A program made the position numbers and the translations under genes. From JACPVF01 sp964502095 (GTDB taxonomy: Bacteria; Chloroflexota; Anaerolineae; Anaerolineales; Villigracilaceae), in contig CAZCUF010000023.1 of the NCBI GenBank assembly GCA_964502095.1, forward strand, positions 1 to 17,246: a DNA stretch of 17,246 nt, in the 5' to 3' direction. Below are positions 7,076-15,683 of this stretch, piece after piece. The notes under the pieces were generated by a model. It saw only the letters and a program-made list of their open reading frames with translations, searched no databases and was not told the DNA's origin. The first letter of the stretch is position 1; each line of letters starts with the position of its first letter.

Positions 7076-8509
7076 TTAAGCGGACACAATTACAAATTGA
7101 TTAGCTCCTGCTACTCTTACACCACGATAAGTAACCATTGAGATTTTGTCTTTCAATGTACCATCGGTTGCAGCCAAACTACCACCACCATAAGGCCATA
7201 CACGAATACCATTACCTACTGTACCGCCGCCTTTTGGTTGTTGGTACATAATGGTTATGTTCTTCAGGTTGGTGTAGGTTTTAGCATCAGGAACGCTACC
7301 CATAGGAGCAATTACTCCGTAATCTCTAAAGAAGTCAACATTGGGTGTAAGGCCAACCTGAACTTCTGAATTGAATGGAGAATACTTCTTAACACGAAGC
7401 ATATATCCATCAATAGAAATAGATTGTACACCGTAATTAATCATTGCTTGTTCAGATTTTTCATTTTGCCCCCAAACCCAAGCTCCGGCAGGATATTCTT
7501 TAAAAATACCATCGCTAAAGTCTTGTCTTTGGTAAATGTCTTGTAACCAAATGTTTTCTTTGGCACATCCATTTACGTCCATGATACGGGTGATTTGATG
7601 CAGTTTTGCAATGTCTAAAGTACCACTTGTGTAGTTTACTGTTTCGCCGTCTGCGGTAATCTTAGGAATAAATCCTTGTGTGCCTGTTGTTGGTGAATTT
7701 GGTAAACCTGTGTTGGTTACTTGGTCGCCACGCATAAGTCTGCTTTCAATGCTGTTAAGGAAGCGGCGGTCTGTTTTCACAAGGGCTTTATAAGTGAAGT
7801 AGCTGTTTCCTGATTGGTTCACACCATTCAAGGCTGTTCCACTTACCCCTGAATCATACCAAACTTCACTCATTTCAGCGAAATCTGTTGCTGCATAATC
7901 TTCTCTGATTGCAGTTACATTGTTGTCGTATCTTACGTCAAGGTGTGTTTGTGGGTCTCTTTCAGATGAAGCCTCGCCAACGTCTGTCAAACCGCCAAAA
8001 ATCAGCACTTCGCCTGCAAGCAAGTTTGCGCTACCTGCGCTAACAAATGCCTCCGTAGATTTTTTAGGTCTGATGGTACATTGAGAAACCGAAGCCACTC
8101 CCACTACAATACCTGCAATGTTTGATGAAGCCACATAAACAGTTTCGCCAACTCTTAACGGGCTGTATGTACCAGAATCGTATAGTTGCGAAGCAGGTAT
8201 ATCCACCGTTACGGTAGCCCCTGCTGCTGGTGCTGATACCTGCGTTAAGTTGGTTACTGCAATTTGGTTCTTTCCCTTGCTTTCATACCAAAAAAAGTTT
8301 TGGTTTTTAACAAGTTCCATACCGCCAAATGTTCCTAACCATTGGAAGAAATAGTCGTATGCTTCTGAACCATATTTTTCTACATAACGCTTCCAGTATT
8401 GTGGCGTTAATAATTGTAAACCGGAAATAACATTAAGGTCAATCCCGTTTGATGTTGATATTACGCCGGGTTGTGATATATTCCCGGTCGGTATTCCTGT
8501 GCTTGCCAT
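7076..8509 (-). CDS. Major capsid protein, probable HK97 fold, crAss-like type (477 aa)
   Basis: This is the probable icosahedral shell subunit. It directly follows the scaffold-like gene, as in most HK97-fold phages. The N-terminal arm (residues 1-35, Gly/Ser/Asn rich, with LNVISGLQLLTPQYWKRYVEKYG) leads to a helix and E-loop-like region (FFQWLGTFGGMELVKNQNFFWYE, about 54-76). Residues about 84-175 look like an inserted beta domain (VTVDIPASQLYDSGTYSPLRVGETVYVAS...). A long helix region (YKALVKTDRRFLNSIESRLMRGD, 240-262) and a P-domain with LHQITRIMDVNGC and WLQDIYQRQDFSDGIF follow. The protein ends YRGVRVAGANQFVIVSA, a hydrophobic end resembling crAss-like capsid proteins. The leader TAAAAAAAATGGCA contains no Shine-Dalgarno sequence. 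A hairpin terminator follows the gene. No maturation protease is visible in the window. The fold assignment is by pattern and gene order. Confidence 0.85.
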   Translation of the reverse strand: MASTGIPTGNISQPGVISTSNGIDLNVISGLQLLTPQYWKRYVEKYGSEAYDYFFQWLGTFGGMELVKNQNFFWYESKGKNQIAVTNLTQVSAPAAGATVTVDIPASQLYDSGTYSPLRVGETVYVASSNIAGIVVGVASVSQCTIRPKKSTEAFVSAGSANLLAGEVLIFGGLTDVGEASSERDPQTHLDVRYDNNVTAIREDYAATDFAEMSEVWYDSGVSGTALNGVNQSGNSYFTYKALVKTDRRFLNSIESRLMRGDQVTNTGLPNSPTTGTQGFIPKITADGETVNYTSGTLDIAKLHQITRIMDVNGCAKENIWLQDIYQRQDFSDGIFKEYPAGAWVWGQNEKSEQAMINYGVQSISIDGYMLRVKKYSPFNSEVQVGLTPNVDFFRDYGVIAPMGSVPDAKTYTNLKNITIMYQQPKGGGTVGNGIRVWPYGGGSLAATDGTLKDKISMVTYRGVRVAGANQFVIVSA

Positions 8510-8542
8510 TTTTTTTAATTTTTATAGGGTTATTAATGAAAA

Positions 8543-9631
8543 TTAGCCGCCCCAATACGCCTCCTGTAATCTTTGAGATTCGTTTTTTGCATCCACACCT
8601 ATTGGCACTCCTTTTTCCTTTGAAAAATCAATATTTTTTTTATTTTTAAGGAAAAGTTCAAGCCTCTGATTGGCTGCATCCATTACCATTTTTTGATAAT
8701 CTTTTTCTTCGCTAAAAATTTTGGACAAATCTTTCACCATTTGTTGAACATTAAGGGTTTGGTCTTCATTTACCCACCTTGCGGCGAAAATGGCATTTGC
8801 ATCTAAGTTTCCTTCTGCGAAGTTTTTTAGGTTCTCATTGATTACGTCTTTTTCTTCTTTAGACAGGGTGTAGTTTACTGCGTAATTAATGTCATCATCT
8901 TTTACGTCAACTTTGAACCCGTCAAAATCAGATACAGCTTTGTCTGCTGCTTCCAAAAAAGCCGTTTTTAGTTTCGTTAGGTCTTCCTGTGAAACCTCTT
9001 TGGCTGATTCGGAATTTATATTGGGTAATGCTAATTCTGTTTTTATTTTTTCAATGTTTTTTCTTTCAATTTTTGCATCCATTAAAAGTTCCGCTTCAAT
9101 TTCAGATACTTTTTCTTCCCAATCTTTTAGCCTTTCCTGATACTCGTCGTCATATTCATCTTCTTTTTGCTCTGGCTTTTTGATGGAAGGATATATTTTG
9201 TCAAACTTTTTATCTATTTCTTTGTCTGAAAGCTCCTTATACTTGTCTTTCATTACTAATTTAATAATGTCTGCTGCATTATCTTTTGTTACTTCGCCTG
9301 TAATAATATTTTCAAGTTTTTCTTGCTCCTGCAAAAACGATATTACGGCCTTTCTGTCATTGCTTAAAACCGCTTCGTAAAGTTGTTTGCTTTCTTCATT
9401 CTTAAATTCGGGTTGTTTGATTGACTTTAATTTGTCAATTTCTGTTTTTGCTAATTCTTCAGATTCCCACCCGAAATTCTTATACCAGTCGTTTTCTTTT
9501 GGTGGTGTATCACCTTCTGTTTTTTCTTGTTGCGGCTCTGACGGTGTAGGTTGACTTTCCTGTTCTCCGCCGTTTTCTGCTCCCCAAAATTCTGTTTCTA
9601 ATTTAGAAACATGTTCTTGTGTTAATTCCAT
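8543..9631 (-). CDS. Scaffold-like acidic coiled-coil protein (362 aa)
   Basis: This is a probable internal scaffold that directs capsid assembly. It lies between the small beta-rich protein and the capsid gene, the usual scaffold position. The protein is strongly acidic and lysine-rich with almost no aromatic core. The N terminus (about 1-50) is a disordered Pro/Gln/Glu stretch (GEQESQPTPSEPQQEKTEGD). The middle (about 120-190) is predicted helical and coiled-coil-like, with KDKYKELSDKEIDKKFDKIYPSIKK and YQERLKDWEEKVSEIEAELL. The C-terminal part carries further helices and ends SQRLQEAYWGG. Short aromatic patches occur near both ends (ETEFWGAENGG at about 12-22, and YWGG at the end) and could be capsid-contact points. 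It starts 4 bases after the stop of the 122 aa gene. No protease motif is visible, so it does not look like a fused protease-scaffold. Confidence 0.78.
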   Translation of the reverse strand: MELTQEHVSKLETEFWGAENGGEQESQPTPSEPQQEKTEGDTPPKENDWYKNFGWESEELAKTEIDKLKSIKQPEFKNEESKQLYEAVLSNDRKAVISFLQEQEKLENIITGEVTKDNAADIIKLVMKDKYKELSDKEIDKKFDKIYPSIKKPEQKEDEYDDEYQERLKDWEEKVSEIEAELLMDAKIERKNIEKIKTELALPNINSESAKEVSQEDLTKLKTAFLEAADKAVSDFDGFKVDVKDDDINYAVNYTLSKEEKDVINENLKNFAEGNLDANAIFAARWVNEDQTLNVQQMVKDLSKIFSEEKDYQKMVMDAANQRLELFLKNKKNIDFSKEKGVPIGVDAKNESQRLQEAYWGG

Positions 9632-9634
9632 GTG

Positions 9635-10003
9635 TTAGCTGATTTTTGAGTGATTAAAAGTTAGTCCATATACGGACGTTCCTGCCCCTGCTGGGCTACC
9701 TTGTAGCCTTAGATATTGATTATTTATATCTACCTTATACGTTCCTGCGGCTATTATTGATGATACCGCCGAACCTGTCGCAAGGTTTACTGCTTGTATG
9801 GGTTGAAAGTTTTGGGCTAATTGAGCATTGGCCATGCTATAATCTGTTTGGCCTCCGTCGTTTGTCCCATAAACATAAAGTTGTCCTGCAAGTGGGGCTT
9901 GCACCTGTATAGTCGTTTTATCCCATCCCGACATATCTAATGTAATTTTATAAACGCTGTTTATGTCGCTTGCATAGTTTTTTGATTGATAATTCAGTGC
10001 CAT
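9635..10003 (-). CDS. Small beta-rich virion protein, decoration-type candidate (122 aa)
   Basis: The protein lacks Cys, signal peptide and membrane helices and is rich in Ala, Gly, Ser, Thr, Gln and Asn, with alternating hydrophobic strands: INSVYKITLDMSGWDKTTIQVQAPLAGQLYVYGTND (about 14-49), FQPIQAVNLATGSAVSSIIAAGTYKVDINNQYLRLQG (about 66-102), and a last strand TSVYGLTFNHSKIS. This suggests a compact beta-sandwich such as a capsid decoration or head-fibre protein. It lies between portal and scaffold genes. Its start shares the leader TAAAAAAAATGGCA with the capsid gene, which may reflect strong expression. The gene begins 12 bases after the portal stop. The structural role is inferred; I do not recognise a specific family. 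Confidence 0.68.
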   Translation of the reverse strand: MALNYQSKNYASDINSVYKITLDMSGWDKTTIQVQAPLAGQLYVYGTNDGGQTDYSMANAQLAQNFQPIQAVNLATGSAVSSIIAAGTYKVDINNQYLRLQGSPAGAGTSVYGLTFNHSKIS

Positions 10004-10015
10004 TTTTTTTATGTT

Positions 10016-12553
10016 TTAAGCAACCATTTCTGGCTGCTGTTGAGAATCTGGTTGTTCTTCTGTTTCTGGTTGTTCTTCCATTTCGTCCTGCTCTTCGTTG
10101 TCGGGCATACCTTCTGTTGGTTCTTCGCCCTGTGTTTGCTGCTGCTGTTGTTGTGCTGCCTGCATTTTAGCTATCATTGCTTCTTTTTGTTCATCTGTTT
10201 GAGCGATAGCACCTATTAGGATATTTTGGAACACGCCATCTACAATGGGCTTAAATTCGTCTGGTATCTTTCCTACTACTCCTTCGCTATTGGGTTTCAG
10301 CCAATTTGCCACCATATTTACTACTGCTGATTGGTTGTCGGACAGTGAACTTATCTTTGTTCGCCTTTCCTCAATTTCCATTTCCATTTGCTTCGTTGCT
10401 CTTTTTTCTTCTTCTGCAACCTGCGCTGATTTTATTTGTCCTTCAATGGTGGCTTGTTGGTTTTGTTGTGCCACTTCTTGTTGGTGAATAATAAATCTTT
10501 TTTGGGCTTGCCTAAATAACATTCTGGCAAGTTTTACGTCCTCCTTTGCCACACTTAAAAGTTTGAAGGGGTCTAAATACTGTAACATATCGGGTGTGGC
10601 TGCAATGGTTTGGTTTAAAATTGCTTCAAACTGTTGGACTTCTATTTGTGTTGGCAAAAAGCGTATATCTGCCGTAAATTGCCGGCCTGCTACATCGTCT
10701 TTTTGTAATATCTTCCTGTATGCTTCGCTGCCGTATTGAATAGAATCTTTAATAAGGCAAGATATTTTTCTTGCTGTCTGCTTCATACATTCCGCAAAAC
10801 CTCTATAAATATAATCAGTAGCGAAGTCCGCTAATGTTTGTGAAGCCTCCACATTGCCCGATGTTACTCTTGGTTGCAGGGCTGCGCTTATTAAGTTAGG
10901 GTCTTCGCCTAATTCGTCCTTTAATGCCTGATAGTTAAATTGATAATTCCTGATTAAGCCCTCCATTTGAGCAGAAAATCCTGCATTTGCAAGTTCTGTT
11001 ATGGGGGGTGCTATTCTGCGCCCTTCTTCATCTATGCCATTATAATACAAAAGCCCCGTTTGGAAAAACTGTCTTGTATGGTCAACTGCTTTGTTCCCTT
11101 CGTTTCCTAATCCATAATCAATATTTTGAAGTGCAGTTTCATCAATAGCCCAACCTGAAGGAACAAGCCTTGCCATTACCTGTTGCATTTTCAGTAAAGC
11201 AAGCATCATTCCGTCTATTGCCGCTTCTATTTTTTCGGGGATTGCTAAATTCCGCATAAGGTAGTTTTGCGGCATAACAAACGAAAATGAAAATTCACAG
11301 TTACCTATTTCTCGGGGGTCTTGTGGGCGTATCATGTTCTTTTTAATACCCCATTCTAAAAGAACACCACTATCGGGCATAAACACTCCTCTATAAATAT
11401 TCCAATTAGAATCACCTAAAACTGTTTGTGCTTCTGATGGTTCTTTTTCTTTGCCTGATTTTGTTTTAGGGTTTCCTTTTGCAATATATGTAGTCCCTGT
11501 TTTTTTGGATTTTGTTACCGTAAAAGGCTCACTATCCACTGTTTTTATTTCAAAAATCATTACCCTTGCGTTCCATTCGTCATAAGGTCTTAGAAACGAA
11601 AGTTCCCATGTGTCTTGCCACGTTATGTTTGACTGATATTGAAATTCCTTTGCGGTAGGAACTACCTTTTCCCATATTTCTTTTTCGGTCAAAGCAAGTG
11701 GGTTATTAGGATTAAACTCTTTGCCCCACTGCCGCCTTATTTGGCTAATCTTTAGCGATGGAATATGCCCACGCCAAGTAGTATCCCTCATATCTATTTG
11801 TTCAGAATATGAGTAGATTGCATCTTCGGGTCTTATAATATTTATCCTGATAACACCTTCACTATCCATTACTGTTTCCGTTCCAAAAAAAAGAACTTCT
11901 GCTCCATCGTGCAGCAACTTCTCTTTCATTACATCAAAATAACCATTGGAAGCCAAAACATCGTTGCAGGCCATTTCATTCAATATTTCTTCGGGTAATT
12001 GCTGCTGCTCTGTCCTCCATATATTTAATGCTTCTTTATCTTCGGGTAGTTCATCTTTGTTTGGAATTATTTGTACTCCTGATTCTTGTTCTAAAGCAAG
12101 AAGTTGCTCTTTATATTGTAGGTAGAAAAGAGTTTTATTGTATTGCTCCTTCTTTTCTGTTTGAGAAAGGTTGTCTATTGCTTTTATTTGTATTTTTTCA
12201 CCTCTCTGCATCCATCTTGAAACCAAGCCAGAAATAATCCTGTTTACAAGCTGAAGCGTATTCCAATTTAGGGCAATGTAATTCTGTTTTGCGTTCATCC
12301 TAAACCTGTCCTTAAACATTCCCTCAACGTCTATCCTGCCGTTTGCATAATTCCGATTTTTTATAAATCTGCTATTCCGTTGAAAATAGTAACCAGTAGA
12401 AAATGAACAGGTAGATGCGATATATTTAGAGATAGCAAGCCCAAAGTCCTTTGATGACTTTTCTTTTATTCCGGCGGTCGTTAGCTGAAATAGTTTCAAA
12501 CTCTCGCCGCCACCGTCAGGAATTGGTTTTTCTGGCATTTTCAGGGTATTCAT
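10016..12553 (-). CDS. Portal protein, crAss-like type, with Gln/Glu-rich tail (845 aa)
   Basis: The portal is a dodecameric ring at one capsid vertex through which TerL pumps DNA. This gene follows terL, as expected. The N-terminal region has YYFQRNSRFIKNRNYANGRIDVEGMF (about 55-80), a pattern I associate with crAss-like portals. The core follows, with LASNGYFDVMKEKLLHDGAEVLFFG and IRPEDAIYSYSEQIDMRDTTWRGH. A stem/crown section includes IPEKIEAAIDGMMLALLKMQQVM and the helix-rich ASQTLADFATDYIYRGFAECMKQTARKI. A long charged helix (QQNQQATIEGQIKSAQVAEEEKRATKQMEMEIEERRTKI) precedes a disordered acidic, Gln-rich tail from about residue 795. The 845 aa length is larger than many portals (400-750 aa) but in the range I expect for crAss-like ones. 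The first ATG is used; an in-frame Met at residue 6 is an alternative start. Confidence 0.82.
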   Translation of the reverse strand: MNTLKMPEKPIPDGGGESLKLFQLTTAGIKEKSSKDFGLAISKYIASTCSFSTGYYFQRNSRFIKNRNYANGRIDVEGMFKDRFRMNAKQNYIALNWNTLQLVNRIISGLVSRWMQRGEKIQIKAIDNLSQTEKKEQYNKTLFYLQYKEQLLALEQESGVQIIPNKDELPEDKEALNIWRTEQQQLPEEILNEMACNDVLASNGYFDVMKEKLLHDGAEVLFFGTETVMDSEGVIRINIIRPEDAIYSYSEQIDMRDTTWRGHIPSLKISQIRRQWGKEFNPNNPLALTEKEIWEKVVPTAKEFQYQSNITWQDTWELSFLRPYDEWNARVMIFEIKTVDSEPFTVTKSKKTGTTYIAKGNPKTKSGKEKEPSEAQTVLGDSNWNIYRGVFMPDSGVLLEWGIKKNMIRPQDPREIGNCEFSFSFVMPQNYLMRNLAIPEKIEAAIDGMMLALLKMQQVMARLVPSGWAIDETALQNIDYGLGNEGNKAVDHTRQFFQTGLLYYNGIDEEGRRIAPPITELANAGFSAQMEGLIRNYQFNYQALKDELGEDPNLISAALQPRVTSGNVEASQTLADFATDYIYRGFAECMKQTARKISCLIKDSIQYGSEAYRKILQKDDVAGRQFTADIRFLPTQIEVQQFEAILNQTIAATPDMLQYLDPFKLLSVAKEDVKLARMLFRQAQKRFIIHQQEVAQQNQQATIEGQIKSAQVAEEEKRATKQMEMEIEERRTKISSLSDNQSAVVNMVANWLKPNSEGVVGKIPDEFKPIVDGVFQNILIGAIAQTDEQKEAMIAKMQAAQQQQQQTQGEEPTEGMPDNEEQDEMEEQPETEEQPDSQQQPEMVA
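10025..10078 (-). repeat. 18-bp tandem repeat coding for hexapeptides in the portal tail
   Basis: Near the portal C terminus (residues 826-843) three consecutive hexapeptides read EEQPET, EEQPDS, QQQPEM. On the plus strand the block TCTGGTTGTTCTTC occurs twice with an 18-base period. Just upstream in the protein is a run of six glutamines. The tract is low-complexity, probably disordered, and a likely site for copy-number change. Confidence 0.6.
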
Positions 12554-12593
12554 GCCAAAAATAAATAAAATTATATCATATTAAAAAAAATCT

Positions 12594-15500
12594 TTATGTG
12601 TAAGTCTGAATTAGCGGGCTTGTTCGTGAAGTGTGCCTCCTTAGTGGTTCAAAAAGAACGGTTATGAGTATTAATAAAGATACTATCATATCATATTCGG
12701 TTCTTTCATCGGGTCTAAATTTTTTAGCAAACGGGAACACTTCTTCAAAGTCTATTTTGTGTGTATATTTTTCAAAGTAGGCTATTCCGTTGTCAAGTTG
12801 TTTTGTTATGCTAAAGGGTGTTATAGGTGTGCCTCTGTGTAGTTCTTTTTTTTCTTTTTTCGTTCTGTCTATAAGCGACATTGGATATAAGCCCAAATAG
12901 CCCCTTTTCCCTCTATCCCCAAAATATCCATCGTAATCGTCTGCTGTGTGTTCATAATATATCGGATACCCGAAGTATATGCCGCAAAGCATTACCTGTT
13001 TGTGTAGTTCGTCTTTCTCTTTCGGCCTACCGTAAAGGTGTCCAACGGGTTTGCCTGTGTTGTCGGGGTCGTCTATATCTAATCTTCTGCCAACCCATGC
13101 AGAACATTTTGAGCCATATTTCCTGCCGCCCTGACTGTTAGAATAACTATCTATGGCTATTGCACCTTTGTTTGTCCTTGCAGGTTTTTGTTTCCCGTTT
13201 TCAATAATAAATTTATTGTTGTCGCTAATATTTAATTCAGCCGAAGGCGAAAATCTCCAACAAAAATCCAATTCGGACTTTGTTGCATCTCTCCAAAAAA
13301 CCTTTTGCGTTTCGGGGTCAATATCAAAAATTACGTTTCGCTTGTATATTGGTTTTTCCCTTAATTCTGCCTCCCTATTGGTTATGTTGGTCATATTGAA
13401 AACACAATCTTCTGCATCTTCAAGAAAAGCCTCCTCTATTGTGAGTGGTTCTTTTCTAATCCTTGCATTTAAGGCTCTTGGGTTGCTTTCTACTGACCGC
13501 CTATCTGCAAGTATCGCCGCAAGCGTTTTTTCTTCATCGGGGTATCCGTATTTATCAAAATATCTTGTTCTTTTTGCGGGCATAAAAAAGCGATACAATC
13601 CACTTCGGGTCATTCCATTTTCGCCACGTTGGTCTTGGTCGCTTTCTTCCCAAAGTAATTTAAAGGCATCCTGAACTCCGGTTTTTTCCGATTCTACTTT
13701 TTCAACAGTAGTGGTGTAAAGTGCTTTCCCAATAATGTTTCCCCCGTCGTCCAAAAGACAATACCTCACTACTTCGTGTCGCTCATACACATCAACCTCA
13801 ACCGTATTATGCACAACTGTTCCATCATCTAATAAAAATAAATGGTTGTTATTGACGGCAAATCCATAATATTCACCAACCCCAACAGATTTTACCGAAA
13901 AGCCAGTTTTTAATGGGTTTCTTCTATTTTTTGTTCTTGAAACATAGATTTTCTTGTGCTTAACTTTTGTTGGTATTTGGTCAACATCTCCATATATCCC
14001 AACTCTGTAAACATCGCAAACATAGCAACTGCCATCAACTCTCTTCATTCTCGCCTTTTTTTTGTTTACCGATGCGTAAAATCCAACTGATATTGCCAAT
14101 TCGGCTATGTTTTCTGCTAATATCTTTCTCTTTTGTGTAATTTCTATTTTAGAAGAAGGTTGTTTTGAGTTTACGTGTCCGTCAGTGTCTATAAGACCAG
14201 CCAAAAGTTGTAGCCTATTGTCCCTACTATCCAGTAGATACTCTGTTGGTATATGCTTATTTTTTAATAAATTAAGCCTCCTTAATTCTTTAGTAACGTG
14301 GTTCACCCCGACAAGGTTAGATGTTACGTGATAGCTTATATTATCTTCCTTAACTCTTATGTTTAAATTTTGCTGTTTCGCAAACTCATACACATGATTA
14401 ACTATTTCTTTATCAGTGTTGGTTATAGAAAAATCCCTTGAATTTCCATCACCAAGCCACACACCAAGCGTATATGGGTCTATTTTATGTTCTCTTTTAG
14501 GCAAATCCCATCCAACACGGTAAAGGCATAAACACTTTTTTGTTGATTCCGAAAGTTTTAAATAATCAGAAATGGATATAGTTAAAACATCCCCAACTAC
14601 ATATTTTTTACCAAATACATATATTCTATCTGATACTGATAATGATAAAATATGCGATTTGTTACAAACAAACGGTTTACCCTTATTTGGAATGATTTTA
14701 AACATTTCCTCTACCCCTTTTGTCTTACCGTACACAAGTCTTGAAGATGAATCATCACCCATAACCAATTCACCGTTTTCTATATCCTCTATATTTTTTA
14801 CTGAACCATCCCACATTCTAACCTTAGTCCCCTTTGCAAAACATTTACCCGCTTCATCGCCAACGTATCTGTGTATTTTTTGACCGTCGTAGGCTACCTT
14901 ATCCGAAGGTTGGTGGTCTATGCCGCCGCCCAATTCGCTTTTATCAACTTGGCTTTCCGCTTTTTTACCCCTTACGTTTGTCTTTTGGAATCGTATTTCT
15001 GATTTCGGGTTAGCACCCAAAGACATATCGTATTCGGGTCTAAAAAATTTAGGCAACCTTCTGAAAGGGTTTACCACAGTTTTACTAAAAAACTTACCTG
15101 CATCTTTCCCTGTTTTAGACTGGATACCCCCGAAAGCCATTTTAGTACGGCTTACATATTCTACAATAAAAAGTCCTGCAACAAAGGACTTACCAAAACG
15201 CCTTTTTGTTACTTCTACCGCACCCATACATAACGGGTCGTTAATGCAGTAATCCAGAAAATAGAATTTTTCAAGGTCTGGAATCCTAAATGAAGGAGAA
15301 CCAACATCAATCTTCCACCATACAAGGTATAGGTAATACAACCCCGTTATAAAACAGGGTGTTCCGTTGTTCATAAACCAAAAACCATTTAGCCGCCTGT
15401 TCCATTCTTGTTCCTTGAATTGCTCTAAGCGGTCGTCGTAAAAATCAGGGGCATCATCTTTTTTGTGTTTGTCATAATTATCCCACTCTAACATAACATT

Positions 15501-15683
15501 TTTATACCACGAAGGCAGTTTGGGTATTTCCCAATATTGTTCTGAAGGGTTTTCAGAACGGGAATATACACCAACGTATTCAAGTTGCTTGGTTCTTATG
15601 TCAAATACATATCCAACAGGGGGGATATTGCAATCAAGCCCCTGCACATTCATTACGCTTCCGTTTTCTATTTTATTAAACAT
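12594..15683 (-). CDS. Terminase large subunit (TerL) precursor interrupted by an intein (1029 aa; mature about 683 aa)
   Basis: TerL is the ATP-driven packaging motor and DNA-cutting enzyme. The ATPase half lies before and just after the intein. It has a Walker A-type motif KRRFGKS (160-166), Walker B VGDEAGK (274-280, Asp276-Glu277), and a possible coupling motif LYTTTVEK (655-662). The RNase H-like nuclease half shows AIAIDSY with Asp845, YYEHTADDYDGY with Glu911, and RTEYDMIVSLL with Asp998, the three expected acidic residues. Residues 281-626 are an intein with all ends intact; removing them restores DEAGK-TVEVD. The spliced length of 683 aa is normal for a phage TerL. The start overlaps the stop of the 113 aa gene as TAATG. 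Without splicing, the Walker B region would be split, so the packaging motor should be inactive until splicing occurs. Confidence 0.93.
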   Translation of the reverse strand: MFNKIENGSVMNVQGLDCNIPPVGYVFDIRTKQLEYVGVYSRSENPSEQYWEIPKLPSWYKNVMLEWDNYDKHKKDDAPDFYDDRLEQFKEQEWNRRLNGFWFMNNGTPCFITGLYYLYLVWWKIDVGSPSFRIPDLEKFYFLDYCINDPLCMGAVEVTKRRFGKSFVAGLFIVEYVSRTKMAFGGIQSKTGKDAGKFFSKTVVNPFRRLPKFFRPEYDMSLGANPKSEIRFQKTNVRGKKAESQVDKSELGGGIDHQPSDKVAYDGQKIHRYVGDEAGKCFAKGTKVRMWDGSVKNIEDIENGELVMGDDSSSRLVYGKTKGVEEMFKIIPNKGKPFVCNKSHILSLSVSDRIYVFGKKYVVGDVLTISISDYLKLSESTKKCLCLYRVGWDLPKREHKIDPYTLGVWLGDGNSRDFSITNTDKEIVNHVYEFAKQQNLNIRVKEDNISYHVTSNLVGVNHVTKELRRLNLLKNKHIPTEYLLDSRDNRLQLLAGLIDTDGHVNSKQPSSKIEITQKRKILAENIAELAISVGFYASVNKKKARMKRVDGSCYVCDVYRVGIYGDVDQIPTKVKHKKIYVSRTKNRRNPLKTGFSVKSVGVGEYYGFAVNNNHLFLLDDGTVVHNTVEVDVYERHEVVRYCLLDDGGNIIGKALYTTTVEKVESEKTGVQDAFKLLWEESDQDQRGENGMTRSGLYRFFMPAKRTRYFDKYGYPDEEKTLAAILADRRSVESNPRALNARIRKEPLTIEEAFLEDAEDCVFNMTNITNREAELREKPIYKRNVIFDIDPETQKVFWRDATKSELDFCWRFSPSAELNISDNNKFIIENGKQKPARTNKGAIAIDSYSNSQGGRKYGSKCSAWVGRRLDIDDPDNTGKPVGHLYGRPKEKDELHKQVMLCGIYFGYPIYYEHTADDYDGYFGDRGKRGYLGLYPMSLIDRTKKEKKELHRGTPITPFSITKQLDNGIAYFEKYTHKIDFEEVFPFAKKFRPDERTEYDMIVSLLILITVLFEPLRRHTSRTSPLIQTYT
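13806..14843 (-). mobile_element. Class 1 intein with LAGLIDADG homing endonuclease in TerL (346 aa)
   Basis: The intein removes itself from the TerL protein, and its endonuclease domain can spread the element to intein-free copies. Block A starts at Cys281 (CFAKGTKVRMWDGSVKNIED). The block B region PFVCNKSH contains His344 where TxxH is usual, with Asn in place of Thr. Two dodecapeptide motifs follow: YTLGVWLGDGN (404-414, Asp412) and LLAGLIDTDGH (493-503, Asp501), with a KHIP block D at 476-479. Both catalytic acids are present, so the endonuclease looks intact. Block F/G reads YYGFAVNNNHLFLLDDGTVVHN, ending at His625-Asn626, and the next extein residue is Thr627. All splicing residues are therefore present. 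The insertion point, after DEAGK in Walker B, is a conserved essential motif, the typical intein niche. Confidence 0.95.

Noticed and set aside
9970..10219. Plus-strand hydrophobic frames that look like small membrane proteins
   Set aside because: They are the reverse reading of the Gln/Glu-rich portal tail, which yields Leu/Cys/Phe-rich text by codon composition alone.
12556..12563. TATTTTTG octamer just before the portal ATG as a promoter
   Set aside because: It ends only 2 bases before the ATG, which would require a leaderless message, there is no TTTG at the right distance, and chance matches are likely in this AT-rich gap.
13153..13674. Plus-strand open frame of 173 codons opposite terL
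   Set aside because: It is antisense to the conserved TerL C-terminal half; the TerL motifs explain the sequence, and the plus-strand translation is low-complexity and hydrophobic.
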